This document shows positions 8,686-16,714 of a stretch of 64,000 bases of DNA, one piece after another. Position numbers and translations under genes: made by a program. How positions within the stretch are numbered: the first letter of the stretch is position 1; each line of letters opens with the position of its first letter. This DNA comes from JACJYM01 sp965230495. Lineage in GTDB: Bacteria > Bacteroidota > Bacteroidia > Chitinophagales > Saprospiraceae. The notes beneath the pieces are model-generated. The model did not search any database. It worked only from the letters and a program-made list of their open reading frames with translations, and was not told the DNA's origin. The stretch is taken from assembly GCA_965230495.1 (NCBI GenBank), contig OZ246004.1, forward strand, positions 1,550,001 through 1,614,000, read 5' to 3'.

Positions 8686-9207
8686 TCAATTTAAAATAAT
8701 ACCTACTTCTTCTTTGATAGCCTTTTTCGCACTTTCAAGTGGATCTGCTCCTAAAGAATTAATAACATCTCCACAATATTCCATTAGACTATTTCCAGCT
8801 CCATCTCCTGCTCTAGACTTTGCTTCTGTTATTATTCCGATAGTCTGATTTTTGGCTGTATTAATAATCTCCCATAATTTTTCCGAGACATAAATCTGTT
8901 GAGCCATATTATGTTCATATTCTTGATGAATGGCAACTATCATGGCATTTGCCAGTTCTTTTGCCTTGCTGTCCGCTACATTTAATCTCAACAACAGATT
9001 TGAAATCTTAATCCTTTCACAGTAAAGCATCAATCTTTCATACGCTTGCAGTTTAAGAGGAAGTGACTCTTTTGTTTTTCTTTTGGCCCGTTTAAACTGT
9101 TGAAGTGCTAATTGTCCTTCAAAAAACTTTTTTATCAGGAAATAAACTGTAATAAAAACTACCAGAGCTGGCACAGTTATTTTAATAATTTCTAACAATA
9201 CGTCCAT
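8686..9207 (-). CDS. membrane-anchored helical protein, conserved in Bacteroidota
   Basis: This 173-residue protein has one N-terminal transmembrane helix (residues 8-27, TVPALVVFITVYFLIKKFF) followed by a soluble, mostly helical domain rich in Lys/Glu and Ala: SLPLKLQAYERLMLYCERI, and later AMIVAIHQEYEHNMAQQIYV. I recognise it as a conserved Bacteroidota protein without known function. It ends 9 nt upstream of the 5'-nucleotidase lipoprotein gene and may be the first gene of that operon. It shows no catalytic motif. Confidence 0.75.
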   Translation of the reverse strand: MDVLLEIIKITVPALVVFITVYFLIKKFFEGQLALQQFKRAKRKTKESLPLKLQAYERLMLYCERIKISNLLLRLNVADSKAKELANAMIVAIHQEYEHNMAQQIYVSEKLWEIINTAKNQTIGIITEAKSRAGDGAGNSLMEYCGDVINSLGADPLESAKKAIKEEVGIILN

Positions 9208-9330
9208 ATGGATTTAGAATTATTTTTAATCTACTGCGAACTTAATACATATTATTAATGTTTAGATGTGCAGTACGTTAAAAAATAAATATTTTATTTT
9301 CGCGGATTCAAATGATAAGCATTGACCTTT

Positions 9331-9681
9331 ATGAAAAATGTTGATACACAAACTAAACCTATAACACTTACTGAAGGAGCTGTAAAGCAGCTTCATAATA
9401 TTATCAATGAGCAAAACATTCCTGCGGATTATGGACTCCGTGTGGGAATAAAAGGTGGTGGTTGCTCTGGATTTAGTTATATCCTTGGCTTTGATGAGCA
9501 AAAAGATATGGATGACGTCTATGAGGTAAGTGGTATTAAAGTTTTTATGGAAAAAGCCCATGCCATTTATTTATTGGGCATGGAGATAGATTGGGTTAAT
9601 GGTTTAAACAATCGAGGATTTATATTTAATAATCCTAACGCTTCAGAAACCTGTGGTTGTGGCACAAGTTTTTCTGCATAA
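9331..9681 (+). CDS. IscA/ErpA-type iron-sulfur carrier
   Basis: This A-type Fe-S carrier of 116 residues begins at the ATG at 9331; the in-frame TTG at 9322 would only add MTF and is not favoured. Core motifs: LTEGAVKQL near the start, GLRVGIKGGGCSGFSY (first cysteine), and SETCGCGTSF at the C-terminus (second and third cysteines). These three cysteines bind an Fe-S cluster or iron. Such proteins pass clusters from the SUF/ISC scaffold to target enzymes. It stands alone here between divergent and convergent genes; its stop abuts the stop of the next gene. Confidence 0.95.
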   Translation: MKNVDTQTKPITLTEGAVKQLHNIINEQNIPADYGLRVGIKGGGCSGFSYILGFDEQKDMDDVYEVSGIKVFMEKAHAIYLLGMEIDWVNGLNNRGFIFNNPNASETCGCGTSFSA

Positions 9682-10242
9682 TCAGTCTATCTTATATTTA
9701 CCAAGTTTCAATTCCTTAAGCAAAGTATCTACCTGAAACTCTTCAGTGTAGGCTCCTCGTATATCCATTCTTTCGTTAAACGTCATACGATATAGCCTAC
9801 CCAGATAAAAAGTAAACATACCTCCATCAATATCACCTTTCTTATAGGCCTTATAAAACGGATCAAAATATTTCAACCTTGGTTTAATCTCTGAAGCATG
9901 ATGAACCACTAAGATAGGAGTCCCAGTAGCTTTTTGAGAATGCATCTTTATAGTTGGATGTCCATATTTATCTAAATAAGCTTCAATCAACTCTAAATTG
10001 GTCATATCAGTATTTCGATATTTGTAGATTTGCTCATCATACTCCTTTGATTCCCGCTCGTGTTCATTTTCAATATTTCTACTTTGTTTTCTTATCCCTT
10101 GATCCCTATCATATATCATTTCCAAAAACTGAGTCTGTTTTTCTATTGAATTTAACTCAGACAGCATGCCCAACGTATCATTCTCATTATCACAAGAAAA
10201 TGCAAAAAGAATAAGAAAAAGGAAGTTTCTCAATAGTTTCAT
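9682..10242 (-). CDS. lipoprotein with possible DUF6624-like domain
   Basis: From the ATG at 10242 this is a 186-residue protein with a lipoprotein signal (FLFLILFAFSC). The mature part has a charged helical region, then KYGHPTIKMHSQKATGTPILVVHHAS and KKGDIDGGMFTFYLGRLYRMTFNE. The pattern GxP...ILVVHHA..., (K)GDIDGGxxxYLxDR resembles the DUF6624 family, which I judge by eye only. Function unknown. A strong hairpin terminator for icd lies just upstream (10255-10290), so this gene must have its own promoter or depend on readthrough. Confidence 0.7.
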   Translation of the reverse strand: MKLLRNFLFLILFAFSCDNENDTLGMLSELNSIEKQTQFLEMIYDRDQGIRKQSRNIENEHERESKEYDEQIYKYRNTDMTNLELIEAYLDKYGHPTIKMHSQKATGTPILVVHHASEIKPRLKYFDPFYKAYKKGDIDGGMFTFYLGRLYRMTFNERMDIRGAYTEEFQVDTLLKELKLGKYKID

Positions 10243-10254
10243 AATAAGCATAAT

Positions 10255-10290
10255 AAAAAAGTGATCCTCTAATTTAATAGAAGATCACTT
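10255..10290 (-). terminator. rho-independent terminator after icd
   Basis: On the minus strand the sequence AAGTGATC-TTCTA...TAGAG-GATCACTT forms a 13-pair stem with one mismatch and a short AT loop, followed at once by a run of six T. It sits 25 nt past the icd stop and before the next minus-strand gene. Confidence 0.88.
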
Positions 10291-10314
10291 TACATCTTTT
10301 GATTGACTATATCT

Positions 10315-11532
10315 TTAAGACAATCTTAATTGTAATGCTTTATCCAGCTCCTCTAAAAACTGCTCAGTAAATAAATAATCTTTTCCAGGCTCTACTTTAT
10401 TACCATGAATACAGATGGCCAAATCCTTGGTCATTTTGCCAGATTCCACCGTATCAATGCATACCTGTTCTAAGGTTTCGCAAAAATCTATCAATGCCTG
10501 ATTATTATCCAATTTCCCTCTAAATGCCAATCCCCTTGTCCAAGCAAAAATTGAGGCTATTGGATTAGTAGAAGTTGGTTCGCCTTTTTGATGTCTTCTG
10601 TAGTGCCTAGTAACCGTACCATGAGCTGCTTCCGACTCCATGGTTTTTCCATCTGGTGTTACTAATACTGAAGTCATCAATCCTAATGATCCAAAGCCTT
10701 GAGCTACTGTATCCGATTGAACATCACCATCGTAATTTTTACAAGCCCAAACGAATTTTCCATTCCACTTCAAAGCAGCTGCTACCATATCATCTATTAA
10801 TCTGTGCTCGTATTGCAATCCTTTATCTTTGTATTCATTTTCCCATACTTCCTGAAAGATATCTTTAAAACGACCATCATATTTTTTCAGAATAGTATTC
10901 TTTGTTGATAAGTATACCGGCCATCCTCTATTTAATCCAACGTTCATGCATGATCTGGCAAATCCATAAATTGATTCGTCCGTATTATACATGCCCATGG
11001 CAACACCACCATCACCCTGAAAATCATACACTTCATGTTCCATAACCGATCCATCCTCACCTTCAAACTTAATGGTCAACTTTCCTTTACCCTTAATAAC
11101 AAAGTCAGTAGCTTTATATTGATCTCCAAAAGCATGTCTACCCACAATAATTGGATGATCCCAATTGGTAACAAGGCGAGGAACGTTTTTCATAACAATG
11201 GGCTCTCTGAATACTGTACCATCAAGAATGTTTCTGATAGTTCCATTAGGAGATTTCCACATTTTCTTTAATCCAAATTCTTCAACCCTCGCTTCGTCGG
11301 GAGTAATTGTGGCACATTTTATTCCTACTCCATATTTTTTGATCGCATTAGCTGCCTCTATGGTTATTTGGTCATCAGTTTGATCCCTCGACTCGATTCC
11401 TAAATCAAAATATTTTAAGTCTACATCCAAATAAGGAAGAATCAATTTATCCTTAATAAACTTCCAAATGATTCTTGTCATTTCATCACCGTCCAGTTCT
11501 ACAACAGGATTCGCTACTTTTATTTTTTCCAT
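10315..11532 (-). CDS. icd: NADP-dependent isocitrate dehydrogenase
   Basis: This 405-residue enzyme is of the homodimeric type II (eukaryote-like) class: it starts KVANPVVELDGDEMTRIIW and contains ATITPDEARVEEF, SPNGTIRNILDGTVFREPI (isocitrate-binding serine and arginines), YDGDVQSDTVAQGFGSLGLMTS (metal-binding aspartates), and TVTRHYRRHQKG (NADP 2'-phosphate contacts). It converts isocitrate to 2-oxoglutarate with release of CO2 and NADPH in the TCA cycle. Length matches the family. A TACTTTTG box (11563-11556) lies 24 nt before the start and fits a Bacteroidota -7 element. The gene ends in a clear terminator. Confidence 0.97.
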   Translation of the reverse strand: MEKIKVANPVVELDGDEMTRIIWKFIKDKLILPYLDVDLKYFDLGIESRDQTDDQITIEAANAIKKYGVGIKCATITPDEARVEEFGLKKMWKSPNGTIRNILDGTVFREPIVMKNVPRLVTNWDHPIIVGRHAFGDQYKATDFVIKGKGKLTIKFEGEDGSVMEHEVYDFQGDGGVAMGMYNTDESIYGFARSCMNVGLNRGWPVYLSTKNTILKKYDGRFKDIFQEVWENEYKDKGLQYEHRLIDDMVAAALKWNGKFVWACKNYDGDVQSDTVAQGFGSLGLMTSVLVTPDGKTMESEAAHGTVTRHYRRHQKGEPTSTNPIASIFAWTRGLAFRGKLDNNQALIDFCETLEQVCIDTVESGKMTKDLAICIHGNKVEPGKDYLFTEQFLEELDKALQLRLS

Positions 11533-11555
11533 TTATTTTCAATATTTAATATCAA

Positions 11556-11563
11556 CAAAAGTA
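11556..11563 (-). promoter_or_regulatory. -7 promoter box (TAnnTTTG) for icd
   Basis: Minus-strand TACTTTTG matches the Bacteroidota -7 consensus TAnnTTTG and lies 24 nt upstream of the icd ATG. I do not see a matching TTG -33 element at the ideal distance. Confidence 0.5.
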
Positions 11564-11629
11564 GAAAAAGACTAGGAAAGAACCTTATGAATATCGCTCT
11601 TTTATTCTCTGTAAATTATACTTCTCAAC

Positions 11630-12814
11630 CTACTCAGGACAAGGTCTTGTTTCAGTTTGCAACTCCCCATTCGAATCAATATACAACAGATAGCAGTTGT
11701 CATCTCTTCCTTTGACCAATATTCCTTCGGCATCTGAATTAAAAAGCACACCATTTTCAATAATTACTGCATTTTCAGGGCTATCACAGGCATCTCCTAT
11801 TCCGTCCATGTCATAATCTTCTTGAGAAGGATTAGCAGTATCGACACAGTTATCCTCTTCATCAGATACCCCATCTCCATCCATATCATCCTCAGGAGAT
11901 GTAGATTCAAGAAACACTCTATTATTACCTTCATCATCCTCAAAAGCAATAAAATAATTCCATATGGAATCTACAGCCGCTTGATAATTATTTGAAATTG
12001 TCTCATGAATAGACGAGGGAACGGTATATGATGTTGGAGATTTTTCGCCGTATATTGCCATATAAGTTGCTAAACCTGCCAAAAAATAAATGTTTGGAGT
12101 TCCGTGTGGAGCATTGTCTTCATAAAGTTCCATTATTGGAATGGTATCAAATGGATATGTTTGGATCAATTCCGCTATGACCGGTCCAACCGGAATCATT
12201 CTAACATTAAGGGAAGGGTGCGATATAATTAATGAGTCATGATATTCTAGCCACCAATTATGAAAACCTCCCAACGTATAATCATTGTATTGTTGAAATT
12301 CCGATTCAGTTGGATTAAAAGGGTCTTCACCCGTATATGGAGCCATATCCGGCCAGTTCTCATATAAAAAAAGATCAATCGGAGCTTGATAATTATCAAG
12401 AGAGTCTATTAATTCTTGTGTTGCCTGTAAAACTGATTTGCTCTCTCCATAATAATCTTCATGACAAGGTATATCCTGAACAAAGTTCCGGCAAGTAAAG
12501 ACAGAGTTAGTAATCGAAGCTTCCTCAAAATCTTCATTATCCTGATCCCACGATGATGGCACTCCCATAACTCCCCATTGGGATACCACATTAAAATCGG
12601 CATGCACAAACATTGAACCATATTGGCCGCCTGTCTCGTAAGTATGTCCTGCTTCCTGAGCAAATTGATTTATCCAATACGCTATTTCAGTTTGTTCTGT
12701 ATCCGATGCATGATCCATAAGGCTATGACCAAACATAAATGATTCAATGTTTTGTTGGGCATTTAAAGTTATAACCGTAGACGTAATGGTAAACAATAAT
12801 ATTCTTTTCAGCAT
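11630..12814 (-). CDS. secreted SGNH-like hydrolase with calcium-binding thrombospondin type 3 repeats
   Basis: This 394-residue protein has a Sec signal (ending LNAQ). Its first part is SGNH-hydrolase-like: FMFGHSLMDH near residue 27 has the block I G(H/N)SL serine, FLYENWPDM carries a possible block III, and EDNAPHGTPNIYFLAG near 215-245 carries the Asp and His of the catalytic pair. After about residue 310 there are thrombospondin type 3 repeats (DMDGDGVSDEEDNC and DYDMDGIGDACD), typical calcium-binding linkers in Bacteroidota cell-surface proteins. It ends with a short domain (KGRDDNCYLLYIDSNG) and no standard T9SS motif. Likely an esterase/deacetylase; substrate unknown. Confidence 0.75.
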   Translation of the reverse strand: MLKRILLFTITSTVITLNAQQNIESFMFGHSLMDHASDTEQTEIAYWINQFAQEAGHTYETGGQYGSMFVHADFNVVSQWGVMGVPSSWDQDNEDFEEASITNSVFTCRNFVQDIPCHEDYYGESKSVLQATQELIDSLDNYQAPIDLFLYENWPDMAPYTGEDPFNPTESEFQQYNDYTLGGFHNWWLEYHDSLIISHPSLNVRMIPVGPVIAELIQTYPFDTIPIMELYEDNAPHGTPNIYFLAGLATYMAIYGEKSPTSYTVPSSIHETISNNYQAAVDSIWNYFIAFEDDEGNNRVFLESTSPEDDMDGDGVSDEEDNCVDTANPSQEDYDMDGIGDACDSPENAVIIENGVLFNSDAEGILVKGRDDNCYLLYIDSNGELQTETRPCPE

Positions 12815-12927
12815 TTTTTAGTTGGTTTATTAAATGATCAAATAAATATTTAAATCGCTGCTCTCCTCTAGTATTTTTTATTTAACTCCTGCCAAAAGAA
12901 TATATTTACGGATTAAGAATTGTAATT

Positions 12928-14130
12928 ATGAAAATTGGAATCATAAAAGAAAACAAGACTCCCCCGGATAGTAGAGTACCCTTAACTCCTTCGCAGTGTA
13001 AAAATCTGATAGAAGCAGGTTGGGATATTTCGGTTCAAAAATCCGAGAACAGGTGCTTTTCTAATGAAGAATATTTGAGGAATGGCATTCCTTTGGTAGA
13101 TACTGTGGATCATTGTGATATCCTTTTAGGAGTTAAGGAGGTTCCTATTGAGGATCTCATATCAAATAAAACATACTTTTTCTTTTCCCACACCATAAAA
13201 AAGCAACCTTACAATCAAGCTTTACTCAAAGCTATCGTAGAAAAAAAGATTCGTCTAATTGATTATGAAGTTCTCACTAATCCTAAAGGTACCAGAGTAA
13301 TAGCATTTGGAAAATTTGCAGGTATGGTAGGTGCACATAATGCTCTATGGACTTATGGACAGAAAACCAAAACTTACTCTTTACCAAGACTGAAAGATCT
13401 AACCGATTACAAACATGCAATGGAAATATATAAGAATCTTTCTCTGCCCAATTTAAGGGTAGTATTAACTGGTTCTGGAAGGGTTGCTAATGGGGCAGCA
13501 AAAGTTTTACAAGATCTTGGCATTAAAAAAGTTTCAGCCCTAGATTACCTTTTGGAAGATTTTGATCAACCAGTTTTTACACAATTAAGCAGTTTCTATT
13601 ATGTAAAGAGAAAAGATGGAAAAATACTAGATGATGTAAGGGATTTTTATCAAAATCCTGCTGATTATGAGTCTCAATTTCGCCATTTTTATAAAAATTC
13701 GGATATAATGATCAACGGTATTTATTGGGATAACAATGCTCCTGCTTTTTTCGATCGAACCAATCTGAAATCTCCTCACTTCCAAGTTAAGGTAATTGCT
13801 GACGTCACGTGCGATATTGCTCCTGTTAGTTCGATTCCTACTACATTAAAAGCTAGTACAATCCAAGATCCCGTCTTTGGAATTGACAAAAACACAGTGT
13901 CAGAAACAACCCCTTTTCTAAAAGACACTTTAGATATGATGACCATTGATAACCTTCCTAATGAATTACCAAGAGATGCTTCTCAAGCCTTTGGTAATAT
14001 GTTTATTGAACATGTAATTGAAGAGCTAAAAAAATCTTCAAGTACTTTGTTAGAGAAGGCGACCATTTGCGAAAAGGGAGATTTAACTTCTCATTTTGAG
14101 TACTTAAGAGATTATCTAAACAGGCAATAG
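12928..14130 (+). CDS. saccharopine/alanine dehydrogenase-like NAD(P) oxidoreductase
   Basis: This 400-residue cytoplasmic enzyme belongs to the alanine dehydrogenase/PNT and LYS1 superfamily. The N-terminal domain opens MKIGIIKENKTPPDSRVPLTP (substrate-binding Arg), FFFSHTIKKQPYNQALLKAI matches the LYS1 type, and the Rossmann part has VVLTGSGRVANGAAKVLQDLG near residues 175-195. CDIAPVSSIPTT lies in the C-terminal part. In the LYS1 branch the reaction splits saccharopine to lysine and 2-oxoglutarate, but many Bacteroidota homologues have no confirmed substrate. It is a single-gene unit between divergent SGNH hydrolase and downstream ruvB (79 nt gap). Confidence 0.85.
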   Translation: MKIGIIKENKTPPDSRVPLTPSQCKNLIEAGWDISVQKSENRCFSNEEYLRNGIPLVDTVDHCDILLGVKEVPIEDLISNKTYFFFSHTIKKQPYNQALLKAIVEKKIRLIDYEVLTNPKGTRVIAFGKFAGMVGAHNALWTYGQKTKTYSLPRLKDLTDYKHAMEIYKNLSLPNLRVVLTGSGRVANGAAKVLQDLGIKKVSALDYLLEDFDQPVFTQLSSFYYVKRKDGKILDDVRDFYQNPADYESQFRHFYKNSDIMINGIYWDNNAPAFFDRTNLKSPHFQVKVIADVTCDIAPVSSIPTTLKASTIQDPVFGIDKNTVSETTPFLKDTLDMMTIDNLPNELPRDASQAFGNMFIEHVIEELKKSSSTLLEKATICEKGDLTSHFEYLRDYLNRQ

Positions 14131-14209
14131 ATTTTTTATGGGTAATGAATAGGATTAATAGTCTTGAATATTATTCTATATATTTGCAATACTATTAATA
14201 TGTTGTCAA

Positions 14210-15238
14210 ATGAATCCATATTTAGACCCTACCACTTCAAATTTTGAATCTGAAGACGTTAAGGTTGAAAAAGCATTAAGGCCTAAGGGGTTTGATGATT
14301 TTAGCGGCCAACCAAAAATTGTCGACAATCTAAGTATTTTTATTCAGGCAGCTAAGATGAGAGGTGAGGCTTTGGATCATGTATTGCTTCATGGGCCTCC
14401 CGGACTTGGTAAGACCACCCTTTCGCATATCATTGCAAATGAAATGGGAGCTAATATGAAACTAACTTCAGGGCCTGTATTAGAAAAACCTGGAGATTTG
14501 GCTGGACTTCTTACCAACTTAGAGCAAGGTGACATTCTTTTTATAGACGAAATCCATAGATTAAATAATGTAGTTGAGGAGTATTTGTACTCCGCCATGG
14601 AAGACTATATGATTGATATAATGATAGACTCAGGGCCCAATGCTCGAAGTATTCAATTGTCATTGAATCCCTTTACATTAGTGGGAGCCACTACTAGAAT
14701 GGGCTTATTGACAGCCCCTATGCGGGCAAGGTTTGGAATAAACTTTCACCTTGACTATTATGATGTGCCTACATTAAAGAAAATTATTAATCGAAGTGCC
14801 CAAATCTTGGGTGTCCCAATTAAAGAAGCTGGAGCCCATGAAATTGCAAGAAGAAGTCGAGGTACTCCAAGAATAGCTAATGCTCTTCTAAGAAGAATCA
14901 GAGATTTCGCTCAAATAAAGGGTAATGGTACTATAGACAAAAAGATTGCTGATTTTGGATTAGAGGCTCTAAATGTAGATCAAAGTGGGCTTGATGAAAT
15001 GGATAACCGGATTCTTTCCGCTATAATAGAAAAGTTTAAAGGAGGCCCTGTAGGTATCACTACAATAGCAACTGCCGTAGGAGAAGAGTCAGGTACTATT
15101 GAAGAGGTACATGAACCATTTTTAATAATGGAAGGCTATCTTCAGCGTACACCACGTGGAAGAGAAGCTACTGACAAAGCTTATCTCCACCTTGGGGTTA
15201 GCAGGCCCGGCAGCATCCAAAAAGGGTTATTTGACTAA
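14210..15238 (+). CDS. ruvB: Holliday junction branch migration helicase RuvB
   Basis: This 342-residue AAA+ motor has LRPKGFDDFSGQPKIVDNL at the start, Walker A HGPPGLGKTTLSH (near residues 60-70), Walker B DILFIDEIHRLN (near 110), sensor 1 GATTRMG, the MRARFG arginine finger segment near 170, and the C-terminal winged helix with GPVGITTIATAVGEE and EEVHEPFLIMEGYLQRTPRGR. RuvB hexamers drive branch migration of Holliday junctions together with RuvA. Length is standard. A TATATTTG box at 14179-14186 lies upstream of the ATG and may be its -7 element. Confidence 0.98.
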   Translation: MNPYLDPTTSNFESEDVKVEKALRPKGFDDFSGQPKIVDNLSIFIQAAKMRGEALDHVLLHGPPGLGKTTLSHIIANEMGANMKLTSGPVLEKPGDLAGLLTNLEQGDILFIDEIHRLNNVVEEYLYSAMEDYMIDIMIDSGPNARSIQLSLNPFTLVGATTRMGLLTAPMRARFGINFHLDYYDVPTLKKIINRSAQILGVPIKEAGAHEIARRSRGTPRIANALLRRIRDFAQIKGNGTIDKKIADFGLEALNVDQSGLDEMDNRILSAIIEKFKGGPVGITTIATAVGEESGTIEEVHEPFLIMEGYLQRTPRGREATDKAYLHLGVSRPGSIQKGLFD

Positions 15239-15244
15239 TATACA

Positions 15245-15556
15245 CTACGCTTGTGCCGTAGGTGTAAAATTCATAGGAAACGGAGTACTCTGATTGGGCT
15301 CATCAATAGGTCCGTGTTGTGATTCGTATTTTTTTACATTATCTGCTAGTGCTCTCAACATTCTTTTCGCATGTTGTGGTGTAAGAATAACTCTACTTTT
15401 CACTTTTGCCTTAGGTACATTAGGCAATATTCTTAGAAAGTCGACCACAAATTCAGAATGTGAATGACCAATGATCGCCAAATTCGAATATACACCTTCT
15501 GCTACTTCTTCAGGAAGTTCTATGTTTAACTGATTTTTCTTTTTCTCTTCCGCCAT
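15245..15556 (-). CDS. DUF3467 domain protein
   Basis: This 103-residue protein fits the DUF3467 family: NQLNIELPEEVAEGVYSNLAIIGHSHSEFVVDF and then RVILTPQHAKRMLRALADN and a Pro-rich tail. It has no signal peptide or membrane segment, so it should be cytoplasmic. The family resembles a small sHsp/periplasm-free beta-strand fold and has no proven role; in Bacteroidota it usually sits alone near core genes. It converges with ruvB with six bases between stops. Confidence 0.88.
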   Translation of the reverse strand: MAEEKKKNQLNIELPEEVAEGVYSNLAIIGHSHSEFVVDFLRILPNVPKAKVKSRVILTPQHAKRMLRALADNVKKYESQHGPIDEPNQSTPFPMNFTPTAQA

Positions 15557-15835
15557 GTTCTAAATTTCAATTTGTAAATATTGTGCCAAAGTAAAGAATA
15601 AATAAAAAAATCACATAACTGTTCAATAATATTGGCTTTAATAGTTCTAAAATATCTCATATCGAACATTTAAATTATATTTTTTTATTTTATATATAAT
15701 TAAGTATTTTCATAAAACATTTATATATAATAACTTATATAATAAATCATCATATGACTTCTTCTCAGCTATTTATATATTAGATAAAAGGAGAATAATT
15801 ATTCTAAATTGGTACAAAACAATTTAAGATTATAC
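15557..15835. other. AT-rich divergent promoter gap
   Basis: About 280 nt between divergent genes. The sequence is extremely AT-rich, with tracts such as TTATATATAATAACTTATATAATAA (split here in meaning, positions 15720-15745). No coding frame or RNA fold was seen. It should hold the promoter of the DUF3467 gene. Confidence 0.4.
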
Positions 15836-15843
15836 TATATTTG
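15836..15843 (+). promoter_or_regulatory. -7 promoter box that fixes the start of the next gene
   Basis: TATATTTG is a perfect TAnnTTTG box, with a TTG about 24 nt upstream at 15809-15811. Because the box itself contains the TTG at 15841, that TTG cannot serve as a start codon; the first usable one is the ATG at 15889. Confidence 0.6.
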
Positions 15844-15888
15844 TATTCCGATTTAGAACGTACTTATTTTTTACCAAAAACTGATTGT

Positions 15889-16356
15889 ATGCAAGTAGAC
15901 AATTACACTACTTTTAAAGGTATCAATCTCGATACCGGAATTTCTAAGCATTTTGAACAAATTTTATTAATTATTGTGGCCTGTTTGGGGTTATTAGGTT
16001 CCGTATATATTTTTGCTGATAACACCTTATTACCTGGAGGTCCTTCAGAATCAAATATTCAACTCTTCACCACCACACCAGATATGGATGCTGATTTAGA
16101 ATTAGGTGATTTAGATAAATATTTTGAAATAAGTGGAGAAAAAAAGGTAGGAGAAAAACTAACTTTTACATTTCTAGGTGATCTTAAGGCCTCAAGATAT
16201 GTCCTAGAGATGGGTGATGAAATGAGGTTTATCTTAACTTCTCAGGAATTCGATTATACCTATCAAAAGGCAGGAAAATATCGATTGGAGTTAAAAGAAA
16301 TAAAGAGAGGCTTAATAACTACATTAGCAAGCAAAAAAATAAAGATTAAGGGATAG
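15889..16356 (+). CDS. single-pass membrane protein with PKD-like ectodomain
   Basis: From the ATG at 15889 this is a 155-residue protein: about 20 cytoplasmic residues, one transmembrane helix (FEQILLIIVACLGLLGSVYIF), then an ectodomain of about 115 residues. The outer part has KVGEKLTFTFLGD, FILTSQEFDYTYQKAGKYRLELKEI and ends at KIKIKG, which is the strand pattern of PKD-like domains (...F.Y.Y..AG.Y.V.L). I recognise no named family. A hairpin terminator follows at 16391-16425. Confidence 0.7.
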   Translation: MQVDNYTTFKGINLDTGISKHFEQILLIIVACLGLLGSVYIFADNTLLPGGPSESNIQLFTTTPDMDADLELGDLDKYFEISGEKKVGEKLTFTFLGDLKASRYVLEMGDEMRFILTSQEFDYTYQKAGKYRLELKEIKRGLITTLASKKIKIKG

Positions 16357-16390
16357 AATATTCCCACGTAATAGAACCGATTAATTTTTA

Positions 16391-16425
16391 AGGTCTGCTT
16401 ATTCACTTAAGCAGATCTTTTTATT
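16391..16425 (+). terminator. rho-independent terminator
   Basis: AGGTCTGCTTA and TAAGCAGATC pair over about 10 bp (one G-T pair) around a TTCAC loop, followed by TTTTTATTTTATATT. It closes the preceding membrane-protein gene. Confidence 0.85.
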
Positions 16426-16433
16426 TTATATTT

Positions 16434-16658
16434 ATGGCATTGAATCTCAGGAAGATGCTAAAAGACTTTGTTGAAAAATATGGTTTTGGTGTTTGTACAT
16501 ATATCGCCGATCGTATCGGATTGCGACTATCTAATGTAAGATTATACTTTATTTACCTTTCTTTCGCGACTTTAGGAAGTCCTATTTTATTCTATCTAAT
16601 TGCTGCCTTTTTATTGAATATCAGAAAGTATCTGAGAAAGAGGATATGGAATATATAA
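16434..16658 (+). CDS. small PspC-like membrane protein
   Basis: This 74-residue protein resembles the PspC/LiaF-type small domain: GFGVCTYIADRIGLRLSNVRLYFIYLSFATLG, then a transmembrane stretch SPILFYLIAAFLLNI and a basic C-terminus (RKYLRKRIWN). In PspC the pattern GVCAGIAxxxGxxxxxVRxxF precedes the membrane helix and the protein responds to membrane stress. The fit is good but the protein is short, so the role is inferred. It is followed by a strong bidirectional terminator. Confidence 0.75.
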   Translation: MALNLRKMLKDFVEKYGFGVCTYIADRIGLRLSNVRLYFIYLSFATLGSPILFYLIAAFLLNIRKYLRKRIWNI

Positions 16659-16690
16659 AAAAAGCAAGCCCTAAAAAGCTTGCTTTTTTA
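16657..16690. terminator. bidirectional rho-independent terminator
   Basis: AAAAAAGCAAGC and GCTTGCTTTTTT pair around the loop CCTAAAAA. The flanking A and T runs make it work for both the PspC-like gene (plus) and the DUF5689 gene (minus), which converge here. Confidence 0.9.
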
Positions 16691-16714
16691 TCATTTATGC
16701 TTTCAGTTTTACTA

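Noticed and set aside
9322..9330. TTG start for the Fe-S carrier
   Set aside because: It adds three residues without a homologous match; ATG 9331 fits the family.
15841..15888. TTG start adding 16 residues to the membrane protein
   Set aside because: The TTG lies inside a perfect -7 promoter box, so it cannot be translated from that promoter; ATG 15889 is used.
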